64,000 nucleotides of DNA from Bordetella bronchialis (lineage in GTDB: Bacteria; Pseudomonadota; Gammaproteobacteria; Burkholderiales; Burkholderiaceae_B). The notes under the pieces were generated by a model. The model worked only from the letters and a program-made list of their open reading frames with translations. It was not told the origin of the DNA and did not search any database. A program made the position numbers and the translations under genes. The stretch lies in assembly GCF_001676705.1 (NCBI RefSeq), contig NZ_CP016170.1, forward strand, positions 4,526,001-4,590,000, written 5' to 3'. This document shows positions 36,633 to 45,740 of this stretch, piece after piece; position 1 is the stretch's first letter; the number at the start of each line of letters is the position of its first letter.

Positions 36633-37438
36633 GAAGCCCGCCAGAGATGCGCAAGAAAAGGCAGCAGGGTCTCCGCGCGCCGCGCTTCCCGCCCCATGTG
36701 GTCGAACAGGATGCCGATATAGAGCACCAGCACGAACAGGGCCAGACCGGTTTTGATCGGCATCGCAAGAAAGAACACCTGGAGTTGCGGCGTGAAGCGG
36801 CTGGCCAGCGCCAGCCCGAGTTCGGCGAGCAGCATGACGATCACCACCGGCGCCGACAACAGGACGACCAGGTGCATCAGCCGGTCCAACTGGCCAAGCA
36901 AGAGCGGGATGGCATCCGCCCGCAACGCCGGCATCCAGTGCCAGGGGTTCCAGAGACGATAACTGTCATACAGTACGGACAAGAACAGCGACACGCCGCC
37001 GCCCACCAGAAAGAACACGCCGTAGGCCAGCTGCATCAAGATGGCGATGGGCGTTGTTTCGCCGCCCATGGTGGGATTCAGCAGGGCGCCCATGCTGGCG
37101 CCGCGCTGATAGTCGATAACCGTACCGACGCCTTCGATCACCCAGAATGGAAGTGCAAGGAAGAATCCCAGCGTCATGCCGACGAAGGCTTCCTTGACCA
37201 CCAGCAGCAATACAGCGGGCAAGCTGGGGTAGGCACCTGGGTCGGCGCCCATGCCTTGCAGCGCCAGTGGCACGACGAGGAGTCCCAGTGCGATCGCTAT
37301 TGCCCCGCGTAGCCGGCCTGGCAATATCTGCCTGCTGAACACAGGGACCATCATGAAGATAAAAAGAATCCTGGGTTGAATAAGGACCAGGGACAACAGC
37401 AGGTCGTATACCGCCGCGTAAGTGTAGATACCTTGCAA
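36629..37438 (-). CDS. sctT: T3SS export apparatus protein SctT (BscT)
   Basis: FliR/YscT-family inner-membrane component of the export gate, 269 residues with about six to seven hydrophobic helices. RILFIFMMVPVFSRQILPGR and the conserved FWVIEGVGTVIDYQRGAS loop are family signatures. Coupled to sctU by ATGA overlap and 14 bases after sctS. Confidence 0.95.
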   Translation of the reverse strand: MQGIYTYAAVYDLLLSLVLIQPRILFIFMMVPVFSRQILPGRLRGAIAIALGLLVVPLALQGMGADPGAYPSLPAVLLLVVKEAFVGMTLGFFLALPFWVIEGVGTVIDYQRGASMGALLNPTMGGETTPIAILMQLAYGVFFLVGGGVSLFLSVLYDSYRLWNPWHWMPALRADAIPLLLGQLDRLMHLVVLLSAPVVIVMLLAELGLALASRFTPQLQVFFLAMPIKTGLALFVLVLYIGILFDHMGREARRAETLLPFLAHLWRAS

Positions 37439-37452
37439 GCGGTTCCCCCAGC

Positions 37453-37719
37453 TTATCGGACGGCACGGAACGACTCGAAAATCGCCAGCGAGTAGTGGAA
37501 GATCTCCGCGCCTATCCAGCCCGCCGTCAGCAGCAGCGTGACGAAAACCGCCAGCAGCTTGATGGCGAACGACAAGGTCTGTTCCTGGATCTGCGTCAGG
37601 GCTTGAAACAGCGAGAACAGCGTTCCGACGATGGAGGCGACCGCAAGCGGCGGCAGCGACAGCCAGAAGACCAGGTATAGGGCTTCCTTCAGGTAGAAAA
37701 CCAGGTCGGCGACGTTCAT
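37453..37719 (-). CDS. sctS: T3SS export apparatus protein SctS (BscS)
   Basis: FliQ/YscS-family protein of 88 residues with two membrane helices. LYLVFWLSLPPLAVASIVGT and FQALTQIQEQTLSFAIKLLA are highly conserved in the family. It packs with SctR and SctT in the export gate. Ten bases after sctR. Confidence 0.95.
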   Translation of the reverse strand: MNVADLVFYLKEALYLVFWLSLPPLAVASIVGTLFSLFQALTQIQEQTLSFAIKLLAVFVTLLLTAGWIGAEIFHYSLAIFESFRAVR

Positions 37720-37729
37720 GGTTCCTGCC

Positions 37730-38404
37730 TCAGGAATACGAGAGGACCAGGCCCTGGATCAGCTTGGTCCAGCCATCCAGCATGACAAACAGGAAAAGCT
37801 TCAGGGGAATGGCGATGGTGACGGGAGACACCATCATCATGCCCATGGCCAGCAAGACATTGGAGACGATCAGGTCGATGATGATGAAGGGCAGATAGAG
37901 CAGGAACCCGACCTGGAATGCGGCGGTCAACTGCGACACCACAAAAGCGGGGATCAGCACCAGCAGATTGTCCTCGCGCAGGCCGCTGGCTTCTTGCGGG
38001 CCCCACAGAGAGACCGCGGTATCCATGAAGAACTGCCTCTGCCCAGGACTGCTGTGCTTCGTCATGAAGGCTTTGAGCGGCGCCGCACCGCGCTCGATCG
38101 CCTTCATCAGCGTGTCGAAGCGCTGCGCGCCCGGTTCCGGAGCGGTTCCCGCCTCGTACGTGTGCTTTACCTCTTCGGCGACCTTGCCCAGCACGGGCGC
38201 CATGACGTACAGGGACAGGATCAAGGCCAGTCCGTTCAACGCCATATTGGGGGGGACCTGCTGCACCCCTATCGCGTTGCGCAACAGCGCCAGCACCACC
38301 GATATCTTCAGAAAGGACGTCGTCAGCATGATGGCAAGCGGCATTATCGCCACGCAGGCGATAACGACGATGAGCGCGACCGGATCGACGTCGTTCAACC
38401 ACAT
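37730..38404 (-). CDS. sctR: T3SS export apparatus protein SctR (BscR)
   Basis: FliP/YscR-family protein, 224 residues. ACVAIMPLAIMLTTSFLKIS with RNAIGVQQVPPNMALNGLAL is the family signature. The C-terminal helices include MMMVSPVTIAIPLKLFLFVM. It forms the core pentamer of the export gate. The start overlaps sctQ by ten bases. Confidence 0.96.
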   Translation of the reverse strand: MWLNDVDPVALIVVIACVAIMPLAIMLTTSFLKISVVLALLRNAIGVQQVPPNMALNGLALILSLYVMAPVLGKVAEEVKHTYEAGTAPEPGAQRFDTLMKAIERGAAPLKAFMTKHSSPGQRQFFMDTAVSLWGPQEASGLREDNLLVLIPAFVVSQLTAAFQVGFLLYLPFIIIDLIVSNVLLAMGMMMVSPVTIAIPLKLFLFVMLDGWTKLIQGLVLSYS

Positions 38405-39765
38405 GAATCGCGGCCCGCCGGAACCAGTGTCAGGACGCGCGCGCCTATCCTGCCGTCGATATCGACCAGCTCGGCGGTGCCGATAAGCGTCCCGTTCGCG
38501 CGGATGTGCACCGGACCGGCGTCTATCCGTCTTTGCAGGTCGAAGAACTCGCCGGGCCTGAGCCGCCGGAGCTCGCCCAGGGTCATCCTGTGTTCGCCCA
38601 GGTCGAAGTCCAGGCGGACGGGGATACGATCCACGTCGAGTCCATCGGCTTTGCCGTTCCCATCGGCGCTTTCGATGGAGGGCGCACCGCCCACCGCCGC
38701 CGCGTCGTCACAAGGATCCCGGGGAAGCCGGGCCCCCTGCGGCGGGAGCGCGCATTCCTGACCTGCGATCGCGGGATCGGCGTCCAGGCCATACGGCGCC
38801 GGGTCGGGATACGGATCGTCCCCGGAAGACAGGCTGCCCTCGCGGGCGTCGGGGCGCTTGTCCGGCGGCGGGTATCCGTGATCCATTCCCGCATAGGGGT
38901 CGTCGGACGTGGGATAGTCATTCATAGGTAAGCGGCTCCATTCCTGGGTGACGACATAGCGGCTGGCGCCAGGGCCGGTGGCGCGCACGCGGACGCACTG
39001 GCCATCCGGCGTGGCAAGCCAGGCATTCCCGTCTGGATCGGCCAGGCCGACATCGAACATGACAACATCGCCTATCGCCAGGCCGCGCAGTTCCGCGGCC
39101 CCCAGCACGGTCTGGCCGGCGCGCGCCAGGACAGGGATGGTCAACGCATCCATGCAAGGCACATCGTCGGCGGCCTGGGCCGGCATGCGGGCCAGCCACG
39201 CAGCCAGCTCACGCAGGCCCTGATCGTCCGCCGCCAGTTCGGCGTCCACGCTGGCCGCGCCATCGGACGAACGCAAGGACAAACGCCAGGCATACGGATA
39301 GCGCGTTCCCGGCTCGGGCAACCCATCGGGCGCGGCGCGCAAACCGGGGCAGAGCCGCCCGATTCCCAGGGCGTTCCAGGCCTCCTGCAACATGGCGTCC
39401 CATGCGGCATCGATGAAAGCCGCCGGCAGCGGATCGATCTGCAGGTCGGGCATGCGCAGGGACAGCCAATCGTTGCACGCGCGCGCCGGCAAGCGCAGCC
39501 ACAGGCGTGCACCGTTCCATTCCAGCCCAACCAGGCGGTACGCATCGTGCCCGGCATTGTCGCCGTGATCGGGTGGGCGATGGGACCATGAAGCATTCCC
39601 GCAACAGACGGCGTGCATACGAATATTCCACGCCCCCCTCCCGTGTCCGGCGGACGGGAATACAGGAGTGATGACGTGCCCCACGGCATGCCGGGAGACG
39701 CGCGACAGCATCCGCGCCTGCTCGTCCGTCCACCTGCTTGGCCGCAACGGGTAGGCAACGGTCAT
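38395..39765 (-). CDS. sctQ: T3SS cytoplasmic ring/sorting platform protein SctQ (BscQ)
   Basis: YscQ/FliN-like sorting platform component, about 456 residues. The C-terminal SpoA (surface presentation of antigens) domain is clear: LDFDLGEHRMTLGELRRLRP and GEFFDLQRRIDAGPVHIRAN. The N-terminal ~290 residues diverge. The ATG at 39765 has GGAG six bases before it and overlaps the sctP stop as ATGA, so it is preferred over the ATG at 39777. A Pro/Asp-rich linker (about 290-370) joins the two halves. Confidence 0.88.
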   Translation of the reverse strand: MTVAYPLRPSRWTDEQARMLSRVSRHAVGHVITPVFPSAGHGRGAWNIRMHAVCCGNASWSHRPPDHGDNAGHDAYRLVGLEWNGARLWLRLPARACNDWLSLRMPDLQIDPLPAAFIDAAWDAMLQEAWNALGIGRLCPGLRAAPDGLPEPGTRYPYAWRLSLRSSDGAASVDAELAADDQGLRELAAWLARMPAQAADDVPCMDALTIPVLARAGQTVLGAAELRGLAIGDVVMFDVGLADPDGNAWLATPDGQCVRVRATGPGASRYVVTQEWSRLPMNDYPTSDDPYAGMDHGYPPPDKRPDAREGSLSSGDDPYPDPAPYGLDADPAIAGQECALPPQGARLPRDPCDDAAAVGGAPSIESADGNGKADGLDVDRIPVRLDFDLGEHRMTLGELRRLRPGEFFDLQRRIDAGPVHIRANGTLIGTAELVDIDGRIGARVLTLVPAGRDSCG

Positions 39766-40457
39766 GGGAATCTCCATGGCACGCGACCGCCGGAGGCATC
39801 CGCGCGTACTTCGAGGGCCAGCGGATCGCCGTCATGCGCGGCCACCTTGACCGCGACATCGCGCGAGAGGTCCAAGGCCACCCGTTCCGCCAAAGGTTCC
39901 GCGCCACGACGCAGGCGTTCGCGCGCGCAAGGGTTCACGCTGACGAAGTCGACGGCCAAGCGCCCTTCCCGCTCGCGGATGGCCAAATGCGTGGCGGGCA
40001 GCAGATCGTCATCCAAGGCAATACCAACCCCACGCTGGCCATCATGCAGGCTATCCAGGTAGACCTTGGTCACGACGCCGCTCAATGCAGCAAGGTCCGG
40101 GACAGCCGCGGCAATCGCGCCCGCCGTGTCGCCTTTTCGATGATCCGGACCGGGCTGCCCATTGCGGACCGCCGCGACGTCGTCCCGAGGGTCGTTCGAG
40201 GCAGGCTCCGGTCGTCCATCCCCGTCTGTCGCTTTCCTTTCCGGAATCGCGGCGCGGTCCTTGTTTTCCGTGCCAGACAGCAGGGCCCTGAACAAGTCCG
40301 CGTCGTCGGGATCCGGCCGCATGCGCGGCCCCAGGAGCCGCGCGCCATCCCCGAGCGCCACCCGCAGGCGGCGATGCACATCCTTGCGGACATCCGGGAT
40401 GCCGGTCTCCGGCGCCCTGTCGGCCGAGGGCAGCCTGCCTGATGTCGACACTTTCAC
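39762..40457 (-). CDS. sctP: T3SS needle-length regulator SctP (BscP)
   Basis: YscP/FliK-like ruler and substrate-specificity protein, 231 residues, short for the family. The N-terminal ~120 residues are Asp/Arg/Pro-rich and disordered. The C-terminal ~90 (PATHLAIREREGRLAVDFVS; VALDLSRDVAVKVAAHDGDP) match a T3S4-type globular domain. Assigned mainly from position between sctO and sctQ. Confidence 0.75.
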   Translation of the reverse strand: MKVSTSGRLPSADRAPETGIPDVRKDVHRRLRVALGDGARLLGPRMRPDPDDADLFRALLSGTENKDRAAIPERKATDGDGRPEPASNDPRDDVAAVRNGQPGPDHRKGDTAGAIAAAVPDLAALSGVVTKVYLDSLHDGQRGVGIALDDDLLPATHLAIREREGRLAVDFVSVNPCARERLRRGAEPLAERVALDLSRDVAVKVAAHDGDPLALEVRADASGGRVPWRFP

Positions 40458-40497
40458 CTGCTTGCTCCTGACTGCCGATACGTCATGCGTGCGTCCT

Positions 40498-40992
40498 TCA
40501 TGGGGCGCCCCTGCCGTGCATCAAGACCGCGGTTTCATCCAGCGCGTCCTCGGCGATTCTTTCTTCGGCGAGCGCGCATTGGCGCCGATACACGTCCAGC
40601 ACCTCTGTCGATTTCCGCGTCGCCTTTGCGGCCGCTGCGCGCAGTGCCCTGCCGTGGTCCAGCGCGGCCTGTGCCTGCTCGCGTTTTTCCCGCGCCGATT
40701 CCACGCCGCGTTGCAGCGCGCGCGTACGCTGCCGTAAGCCATCTATCTTGGCCAGCGTCCGTTCCAGGCTGCGCCGGTCCACCGCTTCGGCCAGCAGGGC
40801 CGCGTACAGCGTCGCCTGTTCTTCGTCAGCCCGGCAACGCCAGAGATCCAGCTGACGTTGCTCGCGTTCGAGATACACCTGGGCATCGTCGCGATCGCGG
40901 TGCAGGCGCACGAGCGCGCGCTCAGCCCTGCTTTCCCGCAGCGCCCGCAGCGCGACGAGATTCCGGCGCAGATGACCGCCCCGCCCGGTCAT
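40498..40992 (-). CDS. sctO: T3SS central stalk protein SctO (BscO)
   Basis: YscO/FliJ-like alpha-helical coiled coil of 164 residues, nearly all Arg, Glu, Ala, Leu and Gln ([40 protein letters not shown]). SctO sits inside the ATPase hexamer and links it to SctV. The start overlaps the sctN stop by four bases. Confidence 0.85.
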   Translation of the reverse strand: MTGRGGHLRRNLVALRALRESRAERALVRLHRDRDDAQVYLEREQRQLDLWRCRADEEQATLYAALLAEAVDRRSLERTLAKIDGLRQRTRALQRGVESAREKREQAQAALDHGRALRAAAAKATRKSTEVLDVYRRQCALAEERIAEDALDETAVLMHGRGAP

Positions 40993-42308
40993 CCGTGCAC
41001 CAGATCGAGCATGCGCGCCACGGCGCCGTCGAAGCTATCCCGCTCGTCCGCCGCCTGCCGGAGAAACTGCCGGACATCGCCGATCTTGCGCACCGCCTCA
41101 TCCGCCAGCGCATCGTGGCCCGGCTGGTATTCGCCGATGTTCAGCAGCAGTTCGATCTCGGCATGCTTGGCCATCAGCTCACGAAGGCGGCTGGCCGCGC
41201 GTGCATGCTCTCGCGACACGACACTGCCCATCACGCGGCTCGCCGACGCAAGGACGTCGATAGCGGGAAAATGGTTTTCCGCGCCCAGCTTGCGCGACAA
41301 CACGATATGTCCGTCCAGGATGGACCTGACCTCGTCCGCGACGGGTTCGGTCATGTCGTCGCCTTCCACCAGCACCGTGTAGAAAGCCGTCATCGAGCCA
41401 CGCTCATTCATGCCCGCGCGTTCGAGCAGCTTGGGCAGGACGGCGAAGACGGACGGTGGAAAACCGCGGCGCGTCGGCGGCTCGCCGGCGGCCAGGCCGA
41501 TCTCCCGCTGCGCGCGCGCGAACCGCGTAACGGAGTCCATCAGGAAAAGCACGCGCTTTCCCTGGTCGCGGAAGAATTCGGCGATCGCCGTCGCCACGAA
41601 GGCGGCCTTGACGCGCTCCATGGCCGAGCGGTCGCTGGTCGCGCACACCACCACGCTATTGCGCAGGTTCTCGCCAAGGTCCCGCTGGAGGAATTCGCCG
41701 ACCTCGCGGCCGCGCTCGCCGATCAGCGCCACGACGCGTACGTCCACATCGGCCCCATTGGCCAACATGCCCATCAATGTGGACTTGCCCCCGCCGGCTG
41801 CCGCGAATATTCCCATGCGCTGCCCTTCTCCGCACGTCAACAGGCCGTCCATGACACGTATGCCCAACTCCAGCGGCCGCTGTATCGGCTTGCGCGCCAG
41901 CGGATGCGGCGCAGCGCTTAGCACCGGATAGGTTTCCCGCGTGGCCAGCGGTCCGCGGGTGGCCTGATCCAGCGGGCGTCCCAGGCCATCCAGTACCCTG
42001 CCCAGGAGTTCCATGCCCACCGGAACGGCCAGCGCGCTATCCGTGGGCATGACTTCGGTGCGGGAGGAGATCCCGCATGTATCGCCTATCGGCGTCAACA
42101 GGGCGGCGTCCTCCGCGAAACCGATGACTTCCGCCTTGATGTCCGGGCCGCCGTCCGGGTCTCGCAGTACGCACAGCTGCCCCACCTGCGCGCCGCCGAC
42201 CGCGGCACGTATGATCGTGCCGGTGACCTGGGTCACCCGGCCCACCATCCGCACCGTGCGGACGTCGGCGAGGCGGGCGCGCATGCCGGGCAGGATATGG
42301 TCAAACAT
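40989..42308 (-). CDS. sctN: T3SS ATPase SctN (BscN)
   Basis: Hexameric F1-like ATPase that strips chaperones and unfolds substrates at the export gate. From the ATG at 42308 it is 439 residues, the same as YscN. Walker A is [10 protein letters not shown] near 168-177, Walker B is [20 protein letters not shown] near 250 and [10 protein letters not shown] is conserved. An upstream in-frame start at 42374 would extend it within sctL and is unlikely. The start overlaps the sctL stop by eight bases. Confidence 0.97.
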   Translation of the reverse strand: MFDHILPGMRARLADVRTVRMVGRVTQVTGTIIRAAVGGAQVGQLCVLRDPDGGPDIKAEVIGFAEDAALLTPIGDTCGISSRTEVMPTDSALAVPVGMELLGRVLDGLGRPLDQATRGPLATRETYPVLSAAPHPLARKPIQRPLELGIRVMDGLLTCGEGQRMGIFAAAGGGKSTLMGMLANGADVDVRVVALIGERGREVGEFLQRDLGENLRNSVVVCATSDRSAMERVKAAFVATAIAEFFRDQGKRVLFLMDSVTRFARAQREIGLAAGEPPTRRGFPPSVFAVLPKLLERAGMNERGSMTAFYTVLVEGDDMTEPVADEVRSILDGHIVLSRKLGAENHFPAIDVLASASRVMGSVVSREHARAASRLRELMAKHAEIELLLNIGEYQPGHDALADEAVRKIGDVRQFLRQAADERDSFDGAVARMLDLVHG

Positions 42309-42981
42309 CGCTGGCGTTCCGTCCCGTTTCCGTAGTGGTCTCTTCCGACATGGCCTCCAGGGGACACAGGGCACGCTGCAAGATGTCCAGTTGCCTGTCC
42401 AGGCTGGTTTCTATGGTGCCGATGGCGGTCTCCATCCGGCATGCGCCGCGTGCGTACCGGTCGTCCGCGACCACATCGATGTAGTCGATGCCGGGGAAGC
42501 GCGAGGACAATGCCTGCATATGGCGCCGCACGACGGCGGCATCGTCCGTATGCACACGCAGCAGCACGCTCTTCTGGCGACGCAGCAGCGCCAAGCCGCT
42601 TGCGACGACGGCGAGCACTCGCTCCGAGTCGTCGAAGTCGGCAAGTATCCTGCGCAGCGACGCCATGACCAGGTCCGCCACATCGTGTTCGACCTGCTTC
42701 AGGAAGCCGACGGTCTGGCGATGGATCGCCACCATCGCGGCGGCCTGTTCGGCCTGTGCGGCCTGGAGTCCCTCCGCGTAGCCGCGCTCCCGCTCCTGGC
42801 GATAGGCGTGCCGCGCATCTTCGACGATGCGGGCGGCATCGCGGCGCGCCTTGGCCACCACGCCCCTTGCATCGAGCAGCGCGATATGTTCGTCGCGGCG
42901 AACGATCTTTCCCAGGGGTACGACGCGAGTACCGCCGTCCTGACCAAGCCCGTCCGGTGGGTCATCGAGCAGAAATGCCAT
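42301..42981 (-). CDS. sctL: T3SS ATPase stator protein SctL (BscL)
   Basis: YscL/FliH-like stator that links SctN to SctK and SctQ, 226 residues. The N-terminal half is a charged helix ([39 protein letters not shown]); the C-terminal half resembles the family ([20 protein letters not shown]). The ATG at 42981 has GGGAGG seven bases before it and overlaps the end of sctK by 20 bases. The longer open frame up to 43194 is a shadow of sctK. Confidence 0.88.
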   Translation of the reverse strand: MAFLLDDPPDGLGQDGGTRVVPLGKIVRRDEHIALLDARGVVAKARRDAARIVEDARHAYRQERERGYAEGLQAAQAEQAAAMVAIHRQTVGFLKQVEHDVADLVMASLRRILADFDDSERVLAVVASGLALLRRQKSVLLRVHTDDAAVVRRHMQALSSRFPGIDYIDVVADDRYARGACRMETAIGTIETSLDRQLDILQRALCPLEAMSEETTTETGRNASDV

Positions 42982-43816
42982 CGCGGCCTCCCATCGCCGG
43001 TTCGTCCGACAAAGCCAGCGCCAAGGCCATGGCCGTCTCGCCATCCAGCGCAGCCGTGACTTCCTCGTGAATGGCGGAGGAGCCGCTGTCCCACCCGCTG
43101 TCCCACCCGCTGTCCCTCCATGACTCGCTGGCGTCGCTCTCCGGCGGCGGAGGCGCTGCGCGCGAAGTGGCTGCCCGCTGTGGCGCCGCTTCACACGACG
43201 GTGGCGCCACGCCTGCAGGCTGGCTCGTACCTGCTGGCGGGTGCGGGGACATCCCTGGCGAGCGCTGCCGCGACAGGCGGGGAAGCTTCAGAAGCACCCG
43301 ACGTCCCATCCGCGGGGTCGCGTCGTGGAAAGCGGCATACAAGGCCGCATGGCCGGCCACGGACACCGTGCGAAGGGCCTCGGCTGCATCCTGGAACATC
43401 GGTCCGGCCAGGCCGGCATGCAGAACCCGGCCACGCTTGATCCAGCCCAGGGCGTCTTCACCCAGGGCGGCCTGCAGGGCGCGCACCGCATCGCCGGAGA
43501 TCGCCCGGCGCAGGCGCGGCCCGCAAAGCACAACGCCAAGGCGCCGAGCCAGCATCGCCAGCCGCTCATACGGCAGGACCGCAACGGGCAGGCCCGCGGT
43601 GTCGAGCTCGGTAACCGGGGCGTCCAGCAGACCTTCGTGCTGCAGGATCGAACGCGACCACCGGCGATGCCATGCCGCGGAGACCGCTGGCACGGCGTCC
43701 AGGCCGGCGACATCCCGCGAAACGCCATAATCCGCGTAGCGGGATGGATGCAAGGTCTTGCTAGGCAGAAAATTGAAGACGATCATCCGCCGATCGCACA
43801 ACACCAGGCCGGACAT
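42962..43816 (-). CDS. sctK: T3SS sorting platform protein SctK (BscK)
   Basis: YscK-like component of the sorting platform, 284 residues. The first ~190 (IVFNFLPSKTLHPSRYADYG; RRAISGDAVRALQAALGEDA) fit the family. The rest is a Pro/Ala/Ser-rich linker holding three DSGW-type repeats at about 233-244, then AALDGETAMALALALSDEP. It starts three bases after sctJ. Confidence 0.8.
   Translation of the reverse strand: MSGLVLCDRRMIVFNFLPSKTLHPSRYADYGVSRDVAGLDAVPAVSAAWHRRWSRSILQHEGLLDAPVTELDTAGLPVAVLPYERLAMLARRLGVVLCGPRLRRAISGDAVRALQAALGEDALGWIKRGRVLHAGLAGPMFQDAAEALRTVSVAGHAALYAAFHDATPRMGRRVLLKLPRLSRQRSPGMSPHPPAGTSQPAGVAPPSCEAAPQRAATSRAAPPPPESDASESWRDSGWDSGWDSGSSAIHEEVTAALDGETAMALALALSDEPAMGGRDGISAR
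43083..43118 (-). repeat. Three-copy 12-base repeat in sctK
   Basis: Three copies of CCGCTGTCCCAC (the last ends CTC), encoding Trp-Asp-Ser-Gly units in the SctK linker. In-frame and probably variable in length. Confidence 0.8.
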
Positions 43817-43819
43817 GGC

Positions 43820-44668
43820 TCAATCCTGCCCGAACCGGTCCAGATGTGGCCCGCCGACCAGCATATCGGCATCCAGCGCGCGGCTTCTTTGCCTGCGCCA
43901 GAGCCAGAACCCGGTGCCGGCCAGCGTGCTCGCCAGCATCCCGAAACCCACCAGCCACCAGGCCCATGACGGACGTGCGCGGTCTTTTCCATCGCCGTCG
44001 GGATCTTTCGGGGAAACGGGCGGCGGCGAGGCCGTAAGCGCCGCCCCGGCGGGACGCTGCGCCGTGACCAGGACCACTGACACGCCGTCTTCGTGGAGTT
44101 CCGGGATGGCGTGGGCCACCAGTGTCCGGATCTGCGGCTTCAGGACCTCGAGGTTGTAGCCGGGCTGGTGCTTGATGAAGACGGCCGCGCTGGCCGCCGT
44201 CTTGGCGACCTTGACCGCATCCTGGTCGGGCAGGACCACGTGCACCCTGGCGATCAGTACCCCGTCCATCTTCGTCAAGGTGTTTTCCAACTCCTGCGAC
44301 AACGCATAGATGTAGCGTGCGCGCTCCTCCAGGGGAGAGGAGATCATGCCCTCTTTCTGGAAGATCTTGCCCATGCCTTCGAATCGCTCCCGCGGCAAGC
44401 CGTGCTGGCGCAGGATGCTCAGCGCCCTGGCCACGTCCGACTCCGCCACGGACAGCGTCACGCCGCTCTTTTTGGCGACCTTTTCCGCCGGGATGCCCGA
44501 CTGCAGCAACATCGCCAGTATTTCGTTGGCTTCGCTGTCCGTGGTGGATGAGAACAATTCGACACGGCCGGTACAGCCGGCAAGCGCCAGTACGCCAGCG
44601 ACCACAATGAGGTACAGCAGACGCCAGGCATCCGGCCCGATGGTGCGGTCGATGCGGCGTGTCGTCAT
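43820..44668 (-). CDS. sctJ: T3SS inner-membrane ring lipoprotein SctJ (BscJ)
   Basis: YscJ/PrgK-family lipoprotein of the inner ring. Lipobox ALAGC with Cys32, ring-building domain with ELFSSTTDSEANEILAMLLQ and HVVLPDQDAVKVAKTAASAA, and a C-terminal membrane anchor WLVGFGMLASTLAGTGFWLW. From the ATG at 44668 it has 282 residues. A TTG at 44725, three bases past the sctI stop and behind GAGG, would add 19 residues and cannot be excluded. Confidence 0.93.
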   Translation of the reverse strand: MTTRRIDRTIGPDAWRLLYLIVVAGVLALAGCTGRVELFSSTTDSEANEILAMLLQSGIPAEKVAKKSGVTLSVAESDVARALSILRQHGLPRERFEGMGKIFQKEGMISSPLEERARYIYALSQELENTLTKMDGVLIARVHVVLPDQDAVKVAKTAASAAVFIKHQPGYNLEVLKPQIRTLVAHAIPELHEDGVSVVLVTAQRPAGAALTASPPPVSPKDPDGDGKDRARPSWAWWLVGFGMLASTLAGTGFWLWRRQRSRALDADMLVGGPHLDRFGQD

Positions 44669-44727
44669 CGATGGCAGCGGCCTTGCAGCCGCTGCCGTCG
44701 CCGGGTATTGCAAGGCCGGTGACAAAC

Positions 44728-45147
44728 TCAGCCTCGCGACATGACGTCGGCCGTATGGGAAACCTTCCCGCCGACCTTGCTGACAAGCTCGATGCGCAGC
44801 GCAGCTCCCGCGGCCGTGCGGGACATCTTCATAATGTCCCGGATCGTTCCGCCATCGAAGGTATCGCGCTGGCCGATATCGGCCGCCATCGCCTGCGCTT
44901 GCTGCCAGTCGTTCGAGATGCCCGCCAGATTGCGTCCTATGCCCTTGGCCAGATAGGCGAGAGGCGATACCGTGCCATCCGCATCGTCCTCGCGGGAGGC
45001 GTCGTTATCCGCGCCGCCGGCGCCGGGTGCCGGCGCATTCAATGCGGCCTGGAACAACTCGACCTGCAGCGCGTCGGCGATGCCCGGCGGCTGCTCGCCG
45101 TATGCGCCCAGTGGGGCGTGATCGGATACTCCGATTTTCAAGGTCAA
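44728..45147 (-). CDS. sctI: T3SS inner rod protein SctI (BscI)
   Basis: YscI/PrgJ-like inner rod/adaptor, 139 residues. The C-terminal amphipathic helices (FDGGTIRDIMKMSRTAAGAA; LRIELVSKVGGKVSHTADVM) match the family end. The N-terminal half is acidic and variable. Immediately upstream of sctJ, as in Bordetella. Confidence 0.82.
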   Translation of the reverse strand: MTLKIGVSDHAPLGAYGEQPPGIADALQVELFQAALNAPAPGAGGADNDASREDDADGTVSPLAYLAKGIGRNLAGISNDWQQAQAMAADIGQRDTFDGGTIRDIMKMSRTAAGAALRIELVSKVGGKVSHTADVMSRG

Positions 45148-45178
45148 CTCCTCTATGAAAAATGAATGGGAAGCGCGC

Positions 45179-45676
45179 TCAGCCGCGGATCACCGTCGTG
45201 AGCTCGCGCAACACGTCCTGCGCGATGGTCTCGGATGCGCCAGTCCCTGGCTCCCCGTTACCCTGTGCAAGCGCCAGGGCCAGCGTCCTGTTCGCGGCGG
45301 CCCGATGTCCGGCCTCTCGCAGCATGACCCCGGCACATACGGCAGCCAGGCCCGCGTCGGCCCCCAGGGCCGCCGCCCGCTCCACCACTGCCAGGCCTTC
45401 TTGCGGAGAGCCGGCCAGCGTGTGGACCATGGCGAGACCCAGATCGACGTTGGGATTCCCCGGCTGCAAGACGCGCAGGCCGCGGAAGATGGCCTCCGCA
45501 GCCTGCGCCTGCCCAAGAAACGCACCGACGAAAGCAATGCCGGCCAGCCTCCGGGCCAGCTTCTTGTCCCTGGCCAACCCGCATGGCGCAGCCTCGGGCG
45601 CTTGCGGCGCCGGGGATCCATTCACGGCGCGACCTGGCGCGATCCCGGAGTTCCCAAGCGCGATTCGCAATACCAT
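45179..45676 (-). CDS. TPR-type T3SS chaperone (YscG/BcrH2-like)
   Basis: About 165 residues of helical TPR-like sequence (RRLAGIAFVGAFLGQAQAAE; VDLGLAMVHTLAGSPQEGLA; GHRAAANRTLALALAQG). It resembles YscG, which with YscE caps the needle subunit, and it occupies the place of bcrH2 in Bordetella loci. A YscE-like gene occurs at 53855, so a YscE-YscG pair is possible. The ATG at 45676 is preferred to a GTG at 45724. Exact partner unproven. Confidence 0.65.
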   Translation of the reverse strand: MVLRIALGNSGIAPGRAVNGSPAPQAPEAAPCGLARDKKLARRLAGIAFVGAFLGQAQAAEAIFRGLRVLQPGNPNVDLGLAMVHTLAGSPQEGLAVVERAAALGADAGLAAVCAGVMLREAGHRAAANRTLALALAQGNGEPGTGASETIAQDVLRELTTVIRG

Positions 45677-45740
45677 AGGCGTGACCGTAGCCTGAAGGCC
45701 AAGTGAGCAGAAGATGAACGACACATATGGGCCTGGGGTA

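Noticed and set aside
42982..43194. Upstream extension of sctL
   Set aside because: It is the antisense-free shadow of sctK with repeat-derived Gly/Thr runs; the ATG at 42981 has a strong ribosome site and matches family length.
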